Positions 7,284 to 16,564 of a stretch of 64,000 nt of DNA are shown piece by piece. The position numbers were made by a program, and so were the translations under genes. Each line of letters opens with the position of its first letter. The stretch's first letter is position 1. Below the pieces are notes generated by a model. That model was not told the DNA's origin, made no database searches, and worked only from the letters and a program-made list of their open reading frames with translations. The stretch is from Blautia sp. SC05B48 (lineage in GTDB: Bacteria; Bacillota; Clostridia; Lachnospirales; Lachnospiraceae), in contig NZ_CP040518.1 in assembly GCF_005848555.1 (NCBI RefSeq), forward strand, positions 1,239,001-1,303,000, given 5' to 3'.

Positions 7284-7812
7284 AGAATCCAGACAACGCC
7301 TGATCGAGTGTGCTGCTGAATTATTTTGGAAAAATGGGTATTCTGCTACTGGAATCAGCGAAATTCTCAAACAAACAGACCTTCCAAAAGGATCTTTTTA
7401 TTTTTATTTCAAAAGCAAGGATGACCTGGCAACAGCGGTAACGGAATACTATCAACAAATCTTGCTGGAACAATTTCAAAATAGTTCTCAGGGAAATGAC
7501 TGGGAAAGTTTTATTGAAGAAATCTTTGATTTTTTATCTGAAAGGACAAATGGACAAACATTTGCAGGCTGCCCGTATGCGGTGATGGGCATGGAAACAG
7601 CACTTGGCAAGCCTGCAGTTGCATCTGTATTTATGGAAGGACTGAAAAAATTTGAGCAGATTTTTCAGGAAGTATTGTTATACTCCGGATTGTCTCCAGA
7701 TCATGCAAAAAATCTTTCTCAGCGCATGCTTTCTATCTATCAGGGATATTTTCTTCTTGGACGAATCAGCGACAATACTTCTTATTTGAAAAATGCAAGA
7801 AAAAACGTATAA
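7270..7812 (+). CDS. TetR/AcrR-family repressor
   Basis: A 180-residue protein starting at TTG (7270), with GAAGGAAG upstream inside the DUF3786 gene. The HTH is classical: RLIECAAELFWKNGYSATGI then LPKGSFYFYFKSKDDL. The C-terminal ligand domain resembles the YxaF/LmrA-type group (FAGCPYAVMGME). The palindrome in the operon promoter is its likely operator. A related TTAGT-N4-ACTAA palindrome sits in front of the convergent methyltransferase gene (8661-8674), so both may be under its control. Confidence 0.85.
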   Translation: MKKGEESRQRLIECAAELFWKNGYSATGISEILKQTDLPKGSFYFYFKSKDDLATAVTEYYQQILLEQFQNSSQGNDWESFIEEIFDFLSERTNGQTFAGCPYAVMGMETALGKPAVASVFMEGLKKFEQIFQEVLLYSGLSPDHAKNLSQRMLSIYQGYFLLGRISDNTSYLKNARKNV

Positions 7813-7820
7813 AGACTCTT

Positions 7821-8636
7821 TCACATGCTTTGTTCGTCCTTTTCAAATATCAGAATCTTCTGCGTAACCTTTTTTGCAATCGGTAATAACGCCAAAAGTC
7901 TGTATGCAGATGAAAATAACTCCATGCCACGAAGAATATTATCATCTTTTATTTTATGATACCCTGTTGTCATATTCCCAAGGTCTTCAAAATGATCTGC
8001 ACCGAAGACAAATTTTGAGCCTGTTTGCTGTATGGATTTTTCTATTCCTTCTTTCTTTATCCATGCCTTTGCCAGACATTCCATAAGAATACAGGCATTA
8101 TCAAAGTTGTCCTTTATTATTTTTAATATCTTACCGTTTTCCTCTGCTGTCAGATACATTGATAATCCTTCAATGATAAAAAGCATTTTCCCCCGCACTT
8201 TTACTTCTTTTGACCATGCAGGATCAAGTGCAGAAATTCCTATCGTAGAAACACGTCCTGATTCCTCGAAAATCTGATTGCGGATTGCTATCGTTTCTGG
8301 CAGGTCCAGATTGTACCAGGTGATTTTACCATTATCCATACGATAAAATCTCGTATCCAGACCACAGGCAATATTAACCACCGTACAATCAGGATTTTTC
8401 TCTATAAAATTCTTTACTAATTCATCAAAAACTACCGTTCTGGCAATTACCCCTTTCCCCATCGTAGAATCCCTAGCCGCTGTAGAAAAATCATAATCAA
8501 TTTTGTCGACTAATTCTACCGCCTTTGCATCATAGAATTTATTATGTTTACTTTTGGAATATTGGGCTCTGGCATAAAAGCTCTGGAGCATTGTCTCAGC
8601 ACTGCCACTGATAGTAGGTTTTATTCTTTCACTCAT
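7821..8636 (-). CDS. Leucine carboxyl methyltransferase-family SAM-dependent methyltransferase
   Basis: A 271-residue class I methyltransferase of the LCMT/TcmP O-methyltransferase type. The SAM-binding motif I is VVNIACGLDTRFYRM near residue 88, the acidic motif II is YNLDLPETIAIR, and a family motif LFIIEGLSMYL follows. Such enzymes methylate carboxyl or hydroxyl groups of small molecules; the substrate here is unknown. It is convergent to tetR with only 8 bases between stops. A short palindrome upstream of its start shares the TTAGTC half-site with the tetR operator. Confidence 0.8.
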   Translation of the reverse strand: MSERIKPTISGSAETMLQSFYARAQYSKSKHNKFYDAKAVELVDKIDYDFSTAARDSTMGKGVIARTVVFDELVKNFIEKNPDCTVVNIACGLDTRFYRMDNGKITWYNLDLPETIAIRNQIFEESGRVSTIGISALDPAWSKEVKVRGKMLFIIEGLSMYLTAEENGKILKIIKDNFDNACILMECLAKAWIKKEGIEKSIQQTGSKFVFGADHFEDLGNMTTGYHKIKDDNILRGMELFSSAYRLLALLPIAKKVTQKILIFEKDEQSM

Positions 8637-8660
8637 ACATTTACCTTTTTTGCAATATAA

Positions 8661-8674
8661 TTAGTTTCGACTAA
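8661..8674. promoter_or_regulatory. Palindromic operator candidate before methyltransferase gene
   Basis: TTAGT-TTCG-ACTAA, 24 bases upstream of the minus-strand methyltransferase start. The TTAGTC half-site also occurs in the tetR operator at 6588-6605. Confidence 0.35.
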
Positions 8675-8774
8675 CTTGATTGTAACACATTTTATGAAAA
8701 TAAACAATTCAAATTGACGTGTCTTGGAAACAGGCCCCATAAACTTTCTCCCCATAAACTTCTTAAACTGAAAT

Positions 8775-9473
8775 TTAGCAATTTCTAATTTTTTTGACGT
8801 TTCGGTTCATTAAATGCCTGCCAAAGTGTTTATATAAAAATGCTTTTATCGCAGACATTTCTTGATGGTGTACTTTTAGCAAGTCATCAGGCGAATCATA
8901 GACTCCAAAATCTTGATTAATTCCTTCACTCTGAATATATGTATTATTTCTATCAAAATCTATAATTGGATTTTTGAAGTCTTTTACGGCTACACCGTAA
9001 CCACAAAATGCACCTTTACAATCACTATTTTTTTTCTGTAATTTTTGTAAATACTTTTTATCAAGAATAAACGCCTCTAACTCATACCATCTATCCTCAA
9101 AGTAAACTTCAACCCAACTATGAAATACATTTTGTGGTGCATTTTTATAGACAACCCCTGTCATTGCTCCCTTTTGTAATTTTTTATCAATGGTGAATCC
9201 ATGTACCCTGCAAGGAATATTGCATGCCCTTAGTATTGCCATAAACAATGTTCCTTTTGTATTACATTGTCCATAACCATCTGCCAAAACCTTTGATGCA
9301 GGAACATTATCATCAATATTATATCCAAACAATATTTCATCCCTAACAAAATCATAAATCGATTTTAAGCGTTCAAATTCATTTATACTTTTCCATCTTC
9401 TTTCCCGAATTAACAGCTGTATGTTTTCGTTGGAATAATCTAACATTTTTGTTTCTTTTAAATATTTGTCCAT
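8775..9473 (-). CDS. Transglutaminase-like cysteine protease-fold protein
   Basis: A 232-residue protein of the transglutaminase-like superfamily. The catalytic Cys is in DGYGQCNTKGTLFMAILR (near residue 70), and the His in NVFHSWVEVYFEDRWYELEA (near residue 118), followed by the acidic residue of the triad. There is no signal peptide, so it is cytoplasmic. Bacterial relatives act as peptidases, amidases or cross-linkers; the substrate cannot be read. The gene is alone, with a 10-base inverted repeat (9520-9550) in its upstream region. Confidence 0.75.
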   Translation of the reverse strand: MDKYLKETKMLDYSNENIQLLIRERRWKSINEFERLKSIYDFVRDEILFGYNIDDNVPASKVLADGYGQCNTKGTLFMAILRACNIPCRVHGFTIDKKLQKGAMTGVVYKNAPQNVFHSWVEVYFEDRWYELEAFILDKKYLQKLQKKNSDCKGAFCGYGVAVKDFKNPIIDFDRNNTYIQSEGINQDFGVYDSPDDLLKVHHQEMSAIKAFLYKHFGRHLMNRNVKKIRNC

Positions 9474-9771
9474 AATGCACCTTCACAACTTCCGATTGAG
9501 ATTTCACCTGTTTTAAGAGATTTAATAACTGTTATATTTTGTTATTAAATTCTCCGCAAACCATTGAAAACACTGGATTTGTCGCAGGTGAGCTTTCCCT
9601 TATTTTTTCCCTTGTGTTATATCGTCCCGTCAGTGTTTATGAACTCTGATAAGGGCAAAAAAATTATATAAAACAGTATAACATAAAATAAAAGTGACAT
9701 GGTGGACTGATTGAAATGCTTCTTAATTTTTGCTACTAATGATTGATTAAATGATAAGGAGATGGGATACG
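9474..9771. other. Intergenic stretch with an AT-rich hairpin
   Basis: No gene is supported. ATTTAATAAC (9520-9529) and GTTATTAAAT (9541-9550) form a perfect 10-base stem with an 11-base loop, upstream of the transglutaminase-like gene. The rest is AT-rich. Confidence 0.4.
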
Positions 9772-10008
9772 ATGAGAACAATATTTGCAGAATACAATCC
9801 ACAACGAAACAGCATTGACATTTATACAAATGTTGGCTATATGCTTCGCATTGACTGCTGGGAAGCCGAAAAGGATCTAAAAACCACACCCGGATCAGAC
9901 TGTGCATTGACTTCACTTGCAGTCGATGAACCACTTGAATATGCGAGATTATATCTTGAGGGCAATTTACAGATGTGGGTAGATACAGAAGATTCATTAG
10001 AGTTATAA
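9772..10008 (+). CDS. DUF6061 family small protein
   Basis: A 78-residue protein starting MRTIFAEYNPQRNSIDIYT; the ATG at 9772 has AAGGAG upstream, whereas the earlier ATG at 9751 lies before that site. The sequence follows the DUF6061 pattern (AEYNP...NSIDIYT...GYMLRIDCWEAE, then PLEYARLYLEGNLQ). The family is common in Clostridia and often lies near mobile elements; its role is unknown. A strong terminator follows at once. Confidence 0.7.
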   Translation: MRTIFAEYNPQRNSIDIYTNVGYMLRIDCWEAEKDLKTTPGSDCALTSLAVDEPLEYARLYLEGNLQMWVDTEDSLEL

Positions 10009-10013
10009 AATGC

Positions 10014-10049
10014 AAGCAGCCTGTATGCTTCATTACACACAGGCTGCTT
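10014..10049 (+). terminator. Terminator of DUF6061 gene
   Basis: Perfect 11-base arms AAGCAGCCTGT (10014-10024) and ACAGGCTGCTT (10039-10049) with a 14-base loop; the downstream bases are AT-rich but without a strict T-run. Confidence 0.6.
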
Positions 10050-10167
10050 AATCAAATTTATTATAATTGATGAAAAATCGGTTGCATTTTGTCAAAAGTA
10101 CAAAACTTTTTGAAACCAAATGCTTTTAATTCCTGTTATGATACTGAGGATATCCCAGCAATACTTG

Positions 10168-12612
10168 CTATCCCTGATACCTTATTCTTTCTACCAGCGT
10201 TTCCTTTTTCAGATTACTGCTTAAAACGCAGGAAAGCACAATCTGCAAAAGGCTGACCAGCAAAATCATAGCAAGAATTGGTGTAATTGGAACATGATAG
10301 ATATTCATTCCAAATATTCCATTATGTTTTGCATAGGAAAAAAGTGCATAGCCGAGCGGCAGACCAATGATCAAAGCTACGCATATGGTGCCAACCGTAA
10401 AAATCAGTCCCTGTAACTGCAGGCATAAATTTAATTGTTTATTTGTCATACCCACAGCCTGCAATACACCATATTCCTGCTTTTTTGTCGTAATATTCAT
10501 AATCATGGTGTTTGCCATATTCATAAAACCGATGAGTCCTACAACCGCCATAAACAGATAACAGCCAAGCTTCATCATGCGGGCTGCGACTTCTGCATAT
10601 TGTAACTGCGCATGATAGGTATCCATTTTTATATGCGAAGTATTAGAAATCAAAGTATTCAGACTTTGTTCTACAGATGCCACATCTTTTTTATCACAGT
10701 CCACCCACAGATAGCCATAGGCTGTTCCTCTCGGATTCATGGAACGGTATACACCTTCCGGAATGACAAGATAAGTGTCCGCACTTGCAAAGGATCCTGC
10801 AATCTTTCCCTGATAGGTATAGGTTCCACTTCCATTCTCAAAGTCAAATGCAATGGATTCATCCGGAGCATATCCATCTTGTTCCATCCACGTTGACCAG
10901 CCAAAGAAAATATCACCATTCTTTACCGCCTGATCATAGTCCATAGAGCCAATATCCCCGTCCTGGCGCATAAAATCAAAATCATTTTTACTCACAATAT
11001 CAGCCGGAAATCTTGTTCCGTTCAGATTTACAGAGACAATCTCTCTCGTCATGACATCTGTCACTCCTGGAATGCTTTTGATTTCTTCAATCAGCGAATC
11101 ATTCAATAGATTATCCGTCAGAATCGTATCCAGATTATTCTCCGGATATTTTTCATCATACTCATCAGAATAGTCAAGCTGCAGTTCAAATTGTCCATGA
11201 TTTATGTAACGACGTGCTTCATGCTCCGTGTCAATATTTCCCACATAATTAGAGATAATCACAAACAATGCGCAGGAAAGCCCCAGTGTGAGGATGGTAC
11301 CAATGGTTCTTTTTGGATTACCCGTTATATTTGCCATTGCCATAGAAAACACGGTAACATTTTTTCTGCCATTTCGTTTTCCTTTTTTTTGTGTTTCTGC
11401 ATTTTCTAAATACCGTGTTGCTTCGATAGGTGAAATCCGTGAAACAATTTTCATTGGTTTACGCAGTGCCAAAGCAACGGTAAGAAATGATACGAAAATA
11501 CAGAGAAGCATAACAGGCAGGGAAAACAGTGACACCTGCTGATTTTGGACTCCCATAGAGTCAGTTCCGGTTGATACAAGGTTCCCCTGTTCTACCAGCC
11601 AGTTAAAACCGCATTTTGCAATCAGAAAGCCAAAAAGCAATCCAACCGGTATTGAAAAAATTGTCAAAAAAATGCCCTCTCTAAAGATCAGTTGTTTCAT
11701 CTGCTTTTTTGTCGCTCCCAGAGCCTTGATTTTTCCATACTCCTGTATCTTGTTGGCAATACCGACCTGAAAAATATTATAAATGACCACAACAGAGAAA
11801 AGTACAATTGCAAGAATCAAAACCCCGCATACCGCAATCGTTTCATAACTCGGCTGCAAGACCCATTGCAAATAGAGATCATTGACTATAACGTTTTTTT
11901 CTTCGATCCCACAAGCTGCTGCAATCTGCTTTATAACCGAATCAATATTATTCATAGATACATTTGCAGAATCATTTAAAGTAAAATAAATATTATACTG
12001 TCTGTCATTCTCTGCGACGTGCTCATCATAAAACTCCTGTGACCCGAAAGCAACATAAGATGCCTCGATGGTATACTCATCCCGATCATATAGGATTCCG
12101 CTGACAACAAATTCTTCCGGCTTATATTCTGACTGCATCCCTGCGCGGTAATCCAGTGTAACCGTATCTCCGATCTTTACATCACCATACCCCATTGCAC
12201 GAAAAAATGCTCTTCCTGCGGCAATTTCCTGCATTTTTTCCGGATACTTTCCTTCCTTCAACTCATATTCTTTATTATAAGGAAGCATTTTTCTAGCAGT
12301 CTCATCCATGCAGACAAACCCGCCTTTTTCATTGCCTTTTATGATACCTTCGGTGCACATAGTGCCTGTAGCATCTATTTCCGCACGGCGGTTTACTTCT
12401 TTTAACTGCGATCCGTCTGCGGAAACAAACAGACCATAATTGCTTCCATATGATCCTGCCGCCTGACTTTTCTGTAAATGAATTACCCCATTTCCCACAG
12501 TACTGATAATAACAAGCAGCATCGTGGTCAGACAGATTGCCATCATGATCAGTATACTTCTTGTCCTGTTCCTTTTGTCATTGCTATATGCAATCCTGCT
12601 TATTGTCTTCAT
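10168..12612 (-). CDS. FtsX-type ABC transporter permease, 814 aa
   Basis: A large MacB/FtsX-type permease. It has an N-terminal membrane helix (residues about 20-42), a roughly 200-residue extracytoplasmic domain, three helices near 255-395 with the family LGATKKQMKQL loop, and a repeat of the same unit in the second half (EYGVLQAVGMTNKQLNL near 715). Its start overlaps the ATPase stop (ATGA). With the adjacent kinase and response regulator it resembles operons for peptide or antimicrobial sensing and export. It is longer than LolC-type permeases because the FtsX unit is duplicated. The substrate is unknown. Confidence 0.85.
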   Translation of the reverse strand: MKTISRIAYSNDKRNRTRSILIMMAICLTTMLLVIISTVGNGVIHLQKSQAAGSYGSNYGLFVSADGSQLKEVNRRAEIDATGTMCTEGIIKGNEKGGFVCMDETARKMLPYNKEYELKEGKYPEKMQEIAAGRAFFRAMGYGDVKIGDTVTLDYRAGMQSEYKPEEFVVSGILYDRDEYTIEASYVAFGSQEFYDEHVAENDRQYNIYFTLNDSANVSMNNIDSVIKQIAAACGIEEKNVIVNDLYLQWVLQPSYETIAVCGVLILAIVLFSVVVIYNIFQVGIANKIQEYGKIKALGATKKQMKQLIFREGIFLTIFSIPVGLLFGFLIAKCGFNWLVEQGNLVSTGTDSMGVQNQQVSLFSLPVMLLCIFVSFLTVALALRKPMKIVSRISPIEATRYLENAETQKKGKRNGRKNVTVFSMAMANITGNPKRTIGTILTLGLSCALFVIISNYVGNIDTEHEARRYINHGQFELQLDYSDEYDEKYPENNLDTILTDNLLNDSLIEEIKSIPGVTDVMTREIVSVNLNGTRFPADIVSKNDFDFMRQDGDIGSMDYDQAVKNGDIFFGWSTWMEQDGYAPDESIAFDFENGSGTYTYQGKIAGSFASADTYLVIPEGVYRSMNPRGTAYGYLWVDCDKKDVASVEQSLNTLISNTSHIKMDTYHAQLQYAEVAARMMKLGCYLFMAVVGLIGFMNMANTMIMNITTKKQEYGVLQAVGMTNKQLNLCLQLQGLIFTVGTICVALIIGLPLGYALFSYAKHNGIFGMNIYHVPITPILAMILLVSLLQIVLSCVLSSNLKKETLVERIRYQG

Positions 12613-13283
12613 CTGAAATCCACCACCTGTCCGTCCTCAATCACCAGAATACGGTCAGCGACCTGTGCAATTTCGTCATCATGGGTAATCATTACAATTG
12701 TCTGTCCATATTTTTTTGCTGTCATCTTAAGCAGAGCGATTACCTCATCACTGGTCTTAGAATCAAGATTGCCTGTCGGCTCATCCGCAAATATAATTTC
12801 CGGACGATTCACCAGTGCTCTTGCAATTGCTACTCTCTGCTGCTGTCCTCCGGATAACTGATTTGGCAGATTATAAATCCGGTTTTCAATCCCCAGAGTT
12901 GCAATAATATCATTTACATACGCTTCATCCACTTTTCTTCCATCCAGCCCCAGTGGCAGTACAATATTTTCCCAGACATTAACAGATGAAACCAGATTAA
13001 ATGCCTGAAAAACAAATCCGATTTTTCTTCTGCGGAAAACAGCAAGGGCATCTTCCTTCATCCTGTATAAATCTTTCCCCGCTAAAGTAACTCTGCCTTT
13101 TGTCGGGGTATCAAGCCCTCCAAGCATATGAAGTAATGTACTTTTACCGGAACCTGACTTTCCAACAATTGCGACAAATTCTCCCTGCTCAATCTGAATG
13201 TCCACCTGATTGACCGCTTTGACCTGATTCTCACCTGCGCCATAAAACTTACAAAGCTGCTTGGTTTCTAATATCACACTCAT
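12609..13283 (-). CDS. ABC transporter ATP-binding protein (LolD/MacB type)
   Basis: A 224-residue ATPase with Walker A GKSGSGKST (near residue 41), Q-loop GFVFQAFNL, signature LSGGQQQRVAIARAL, Walker B IIFADEPTGNLDS and H-loop MITHDDE. The LDS after Walker B is typical of LolD/MacB/BceA partners of FtsX permeases. The ATG at 13283 follows AAGGAGG; the longer frame is upstream non-coding DNA. It overlaps the permease gene by 4 bases. Confidence 0.9.
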   Translation of the reverse strand: MSVILETKQLCKFYGAGENQVKAVNQVDIQIEQGEFVAIVGKSGSGKSTLLHMLGGLDTPTKGRVTLAGKDLYRMKEDALAVFRRRKIGFVFQAFNLVSSVNVWENIVLPLGLDGRKVDEAYVNDIIATLGIENRIYNLPNQLSGGQQQRVAIARALVNRPEIIFADEPTGNLDSKTSDEVIALLKMTAKKYGQTIVMITHDDEIAQVADRILVIEDGQVVDFR

Positions 13284-13460
13284 GTGTTGCCTCCTTTTCA
13301 ATTCTGTAAAGCGTACCTTTTCAGCACGCTTTCTTTGCCTGTTTATATATTTGGTCATTTTTCAACCTACATCCAAATTGTATCAGGATAATCTTTCATT
13401 TCACTTTCAAAAAACGAGCAGAAGTCTTACAGAATTGTAAGATTTCTGCCCACTTAAAAT

Positions 13461-14705
13461 TTAACCAACATATGGTAATTGAATCACAAACGTGCTTCCT
13501 TTTTTCTTTTTGCCGGAGATTACCGTGATCATACCTCCGTGTTTTTCGATAATTTCTCTCGATAGAAAAAGTCCGATTCCCGTGCCACTCTCTTCCCTGA
13601 CCTCCCTGGAACCCCCTCTGTAAAATCGTTGAAAAATTTTGTGATACTCATTCTGCGGAATACCGATTCCCTGATCCTCAATTTCCATTCTTACAAGATC
13701 GTTTCTTTTTTGTAACCGGATAAATATTTTTGAACCACCCGGACTGTACTTGACCGCATTATCCAGAACATTGATAAAAGCTTCACCAAGCCACCTTTTA
13801 TCCTGCACAACCATGCATGTTTCCAGCTCTTTTGCATAGTCAAAAACGAATTCAATTTCTTTCTCATCCGCTTTTGGATAAGTACGGTTCACAGCAGATA
13901 TGACAGTATCCATAAGCGGAAGTTTTTTCTTATTAATCTGAATCAGTCCGGTTTCCATCTTGGATATTTCAAGAAGCGACTGCAATAATGTCTCCAGTCC
14001 ATCCAAAGCACTCCGACAACGAATACGAAACTCCTCCTGTTCTGTGGCACTTAAGTCATTCTGCATCAGCACACTAAAACATGTATCCAAAGCTGCAACC
14101 GGTGTCTTTAACTGGTGAGAGATATCAGAAACCATTTCTTTCGTGCTCTCTTTTTCTTCCCGTGCTTCTTCCTTTAGCAACTGAATATGATGTCCGATTG
14201 CTTCAAGCTGGTCATTCAATTTTTCCAGTTCAGCGAGATTTTCCGTTTTCAGTAAATCATCAAATTTATTTTCACGGAATCTGATCAGAATTTCTTCTAA
14301 CTGGTCTAAAATTTTCTGATGACACGCATCTTCTGTCTTCTTCCAATAAAATAAAATAATCAAAAGAAGCACGCATATCACAGTGCTTACAGCACCGGTC
14401 ACCATAACCTGATGCCGGAATTGCGAATAAAACACATTCCCTTTATTTCCCCAGTATCCATATTGCTCCAATAATCGCCTTCCCTGTTCGTTGGTTTCAA
14501 TATCCTTATCCTTAAGCAATTCCGAAACAGCATCCAGCCCGGAAAATTTTTCCTTTGCTGCAATTTCTGTCATAAGATTCATTTTATATTTATAATCTTC
14601 ATAAAACACATACGTGGTAAAGCAATTTAATATTGCAAACAATAATATGACAGGTAATACCAAGGAGAGCACTACTGTAATCTTCTTGCGATATCTCTTT
14701 GTCAC
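13461..14705 (-). CDS. Two-component sensor histidine kinase
   Basis: A 414-residue kinase starting at GTG (14705), with AGGAGGT six bases upstream; the GTGA overlaps the response-regulator stop by 4 bases. Two membrane segments (about residues 8-30 and 100-122) flank a roughly 70-residue outside domain. Then come an H-box (ISHQLKTPVAALDT), N-box (INVLDNAVKYSP), G1 (DQGIGIP), F-box and G2 (GTGIGLFLS). It is intact. The small sensor domain and its place upstream of an ABC pair suggest it detects a peptide or envelope stress that the transporter deals with. Confidence 0.9.
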   Translation of the reverse strand: MTKRYRKKITVVLSLVLPVILLFAILNCFTTYVFYEDYKYKMNLMTEIAAKEKFSGLDAVSELLKDKDIETNEQGRRLLEQYGYWGNKGNVFYSQFRHQVMVTGAVSTVICVLLLIILFYWKKTEDACHQKILDQLEEILIRFRENKFDDLLKTENLAELEKLNDQLEAIGHHIQLLKEEAREEKESTKEMVSDISHQLKTPVAALDTCFSVLMQNDLSATEQEEFRIRCRSALDGLETLLQSLLEISKMETGLIQINKKKLPLMDTVISAVNRTYPKADEKEIEFVFDYAKELETCMVVQDKRWLGEAFINVLDNAVKYSPGGSKIFIRLQKRNDLVRMEIEDQGIGIPQNEYHKIFQRFYRGGSREVREESGTGIGLFLSREIIEKHGGMITVISGKKKKGSTFVIQLPYVG

Positions 14706-15391
14706 TGCCTTACCTCCTGATTCCATATATACCCAAGACCTCTGATATTCTTTATATAGACCGGTGCAGCCGGATTGTCTTCGATTTTCTCACGGAGTCT
14801 TCTGATATTGACAGCGATTGTATTTTCATCCACAAAATCCCCTTCCAGATCAAACACATTTTCCAATATTTGTGTTTTTGAAAGAATCTGTTTCGGATTC
14901 TGAAGAAAAAAAGTCAGCATTTTCAACTCCGTTTTTGTCAGACTGATTTCACAACTCTTTATCAGGACTTTCATTTCTCCTGCAATAAATACGATATCTC
15001 CCGAAATCATCTTTCCGGCTTCCGTTTTCTCCTGTCTGCGGCGGAAATGTGCTTCTATTTTCAAAAGAAGTACCGAAAGACTAAACGGCTTTGTAATATA
15101 ATCATCTGCCCCTGCTTCATATCCCATGACCTGATCCATCTCCTGATCTAGTGCTGTAAGACAAATAATATATGTATTATAATTGCATCTCATCCACCTT
15201 ACAAATTCCAGTCCATTCCCATCCGGAAGATTCACATCACAAATGGTAACATCCACATTATTATCACTTGCAATTCTTTTCGCTTTTTTCATTGATTCTG
15301 CTGAAAAAACCTCATATCCGGATTTTTTCAGTGAGAATGTAATTCCACGATTTAAATTTTCATCATCTTCAACCACGAGTATACCTGGCAT
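14702..15391 (-). CDS. OmpR-family response regulator
   Basis: A 229-residue regulator: receiver domain with acidic pair EDDE, phospho-acceptor Asp in TICDVNLPDGNG (about residue 53), CLTAL and the Lys in YITKPFS; then an OmpR winged helix (LTKTELKMLTFFLQNP ... NTIAVNIRRLREKI). The ATG at 15391 follows GAGAGGTG. It leads the RR-kinase-ATPase-permease operon and presumably controls the transporter genes. No binding repeat could be assigned. Confidence 0.9.
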   Translation of the reverse strand: MPGILVVEDDENLNRGITFSLKKSGYEVFSAESMKKAKRIASDNNVDVTICDVNLPDGNGLEFVRWMRCNYNTYIICLTALDQEMDQVMGYEAGADDYITKPFSLSVLLLKIEAHFRRRQEKTEAGKMISGDIVFIAGEMKVLIKSCEISLTKTELKMLTFFLQNPKQILSKTQILENVFDLEGDFVDENTIAVNIRRLREKIEDNPAAPVYIKNIRGLGYIWNQEVRQ

Positions 15392-15747
15392 AGCATATGC
15401 ACCTCTCTTTATTAACTATATATATTTAATATCAGAGTACTGCTTCTTCAATTCTCTCATCGTTTGTATCTCCAAAAGATAAAACAATGAAACTATCGTC
15501 AGCACTGTTATCCTCTGAAAGGAGTCGTCAAATATGCTTTTGCTTTTTCAATGCCGGAAGTGTGGCAAGTTCTTCTGTCGGAGTAAGCATTATACAGCGT
15601 CTGTTTCCAATATATGCTGTGTGAAAATCATAACTCCTTGCAATATAAACAGGCAAAGAATCCTGATGATTCCCTGCTTCATATTTTATAGAAATTCCGA
15701 CTACGCTTGTAAGGATATTTCTTATTCCCCTTTTAACTTAATTTCTT
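15392..15747. other. Gene-poor stretch with a doubtful short ORF
   Basis: A plus-strand frame at 15534-15791 starts after a good GAAAGGAG site and begins MLLLFQCRKCGKFFCRSKHY, which has a zinc-ribbon look. The rest is not protein-like and it runs into the convergent AbiEii fragment. It is probably the start of a decayed gene. Confidence 0.3.
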
Positions 15748-16228
15748 TCATTTTAACATACTTCCATATAGTGTACAAATTGATTTCATAATTGTATGCC
15801 ATGAAATATCAGCAGCGTAAGAATAATTTTTTTGATATGTTTTCCATAAATTTTCCATAACAGAACTTATTTCTATTTCATCAAATATTTCTCTTCTATC
15901 CCCAGAGTTTATCTGCTCCAATGTTCCACGTTTTCTTGCAGTTGCCACAAGTGCATTCCATAAAACTTGCTTTTTGAGTTGTTCTCCATACAACTTTTGT
16001 AAAATATAAATATCATAAAAATCTCTCATTCGTGTATTTGTAACGTTTCGGCTAATAACAGTTTCCAGTTTTTCAGCCAATACCGTTTCCAGATTATATG
16101 CCCATACCTCGATTGTGCGATCTTCAAGCATAAGATTAAATTTGTACTTGATTTCTCTTGGTGTGATTACATCCTCCACACTGACATTAGTGCCTTTTAT
16201 GGTAGCTAATAGAATTGTATACTGTTTC
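15748..16228 (-). pseudogene. AbiEii/AbiGii-type nucleotidyltransferase toxin, C-terminal fragment
   Basis: The minus strand encodes about 150 residues matching the C-terminal part of the AbiEii family (VWAYNLETVLAEKLETVISR, then TNTRMRDFYDIYIL), followed by the helical tail. The nucleotidyltransferase core with its GG/SxD motif is absent. The frame opens after a TAG near 16231, and a GTG (16179) would be the only start. Full proteins are 250-300 residues, so about half is lost. No AbiEi antitoxin gene is adjacent. The break lies near the end of the neighbouring integrated element, which probably removed the 5' half. Confidence 0.7.
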
Positions 16229-16470
16229 AGCTAATTAATGTTTGCAGATTTCAGAGAGATTGTTTCTTTTCCCGCCTTTTCTCTGATTTACATCCCCAAA
16301 TAAGGGGTGACAACAGAGCGGAACCCAAATGTTAACTGGACTCTTGAAAGACCATGTTTGCAAACCAGTGATTTTGATTAGCTGTCAGCTAACAAAAATC
16401 GGATTGTGTTAGCTGGAAATGGAGCATTTTGAATGGAATTTCATGTCACGAACGTGATTAGAAAATAAGA

Positions 16471-16516
16471 AAAGCGTTCGTTGTCAGCTAATCCAGCTAA
16501 CATTTTCGAACGCTTT
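16471..16516 (-). terminator. Terminator next to tRNA-Arg 3' fragment
   Basis: AAAGCGTTCG and CGAACGCTTT (perfect 10-base arms, 16471-16480 and 16507-16516) are followed on the minus strand by TTCTTATTTTC. It lies just past the tRNA 3' end, so it looks like the original tRNA terminator carried with the attachment site. Confidence 0.6.
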
Positions 16517-16522
16517 GAAGCC

Positions 16523-16564
16523 CGTCCATAAGAGGATTTGAACCTCCGACCCCTCGCTTAGGAG
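16523..16564 (-). repeat. 3' end of tRNA-Arg(CCU): attachment-site fragment
   Basis: The minus strand starts in an anticodon loop CTCCTAAG and continues through a variable region, a T-arm GGAGG-TTCAAAT-CCTCT and the 3' acceptor strand. The 5' half of the tRNA is missing: upstream bases do not form a D-arm or a matching acceptor strand. This is the usual trace of an element integrated in a tRNA gene 3' end, and fits the integrase/excisionase set at 18.1-20.8 kb. Confidence 0.65.

Noticed and set aside
15534-15791. 85-residue plus-strand ORF with a good ribosome-binding site
   Set aside because: Only the first 20 residues look protein-like (zinc-ribbon type); the rest is atypical and overlaps the AbiEii fragment, so it was left as doubtful.
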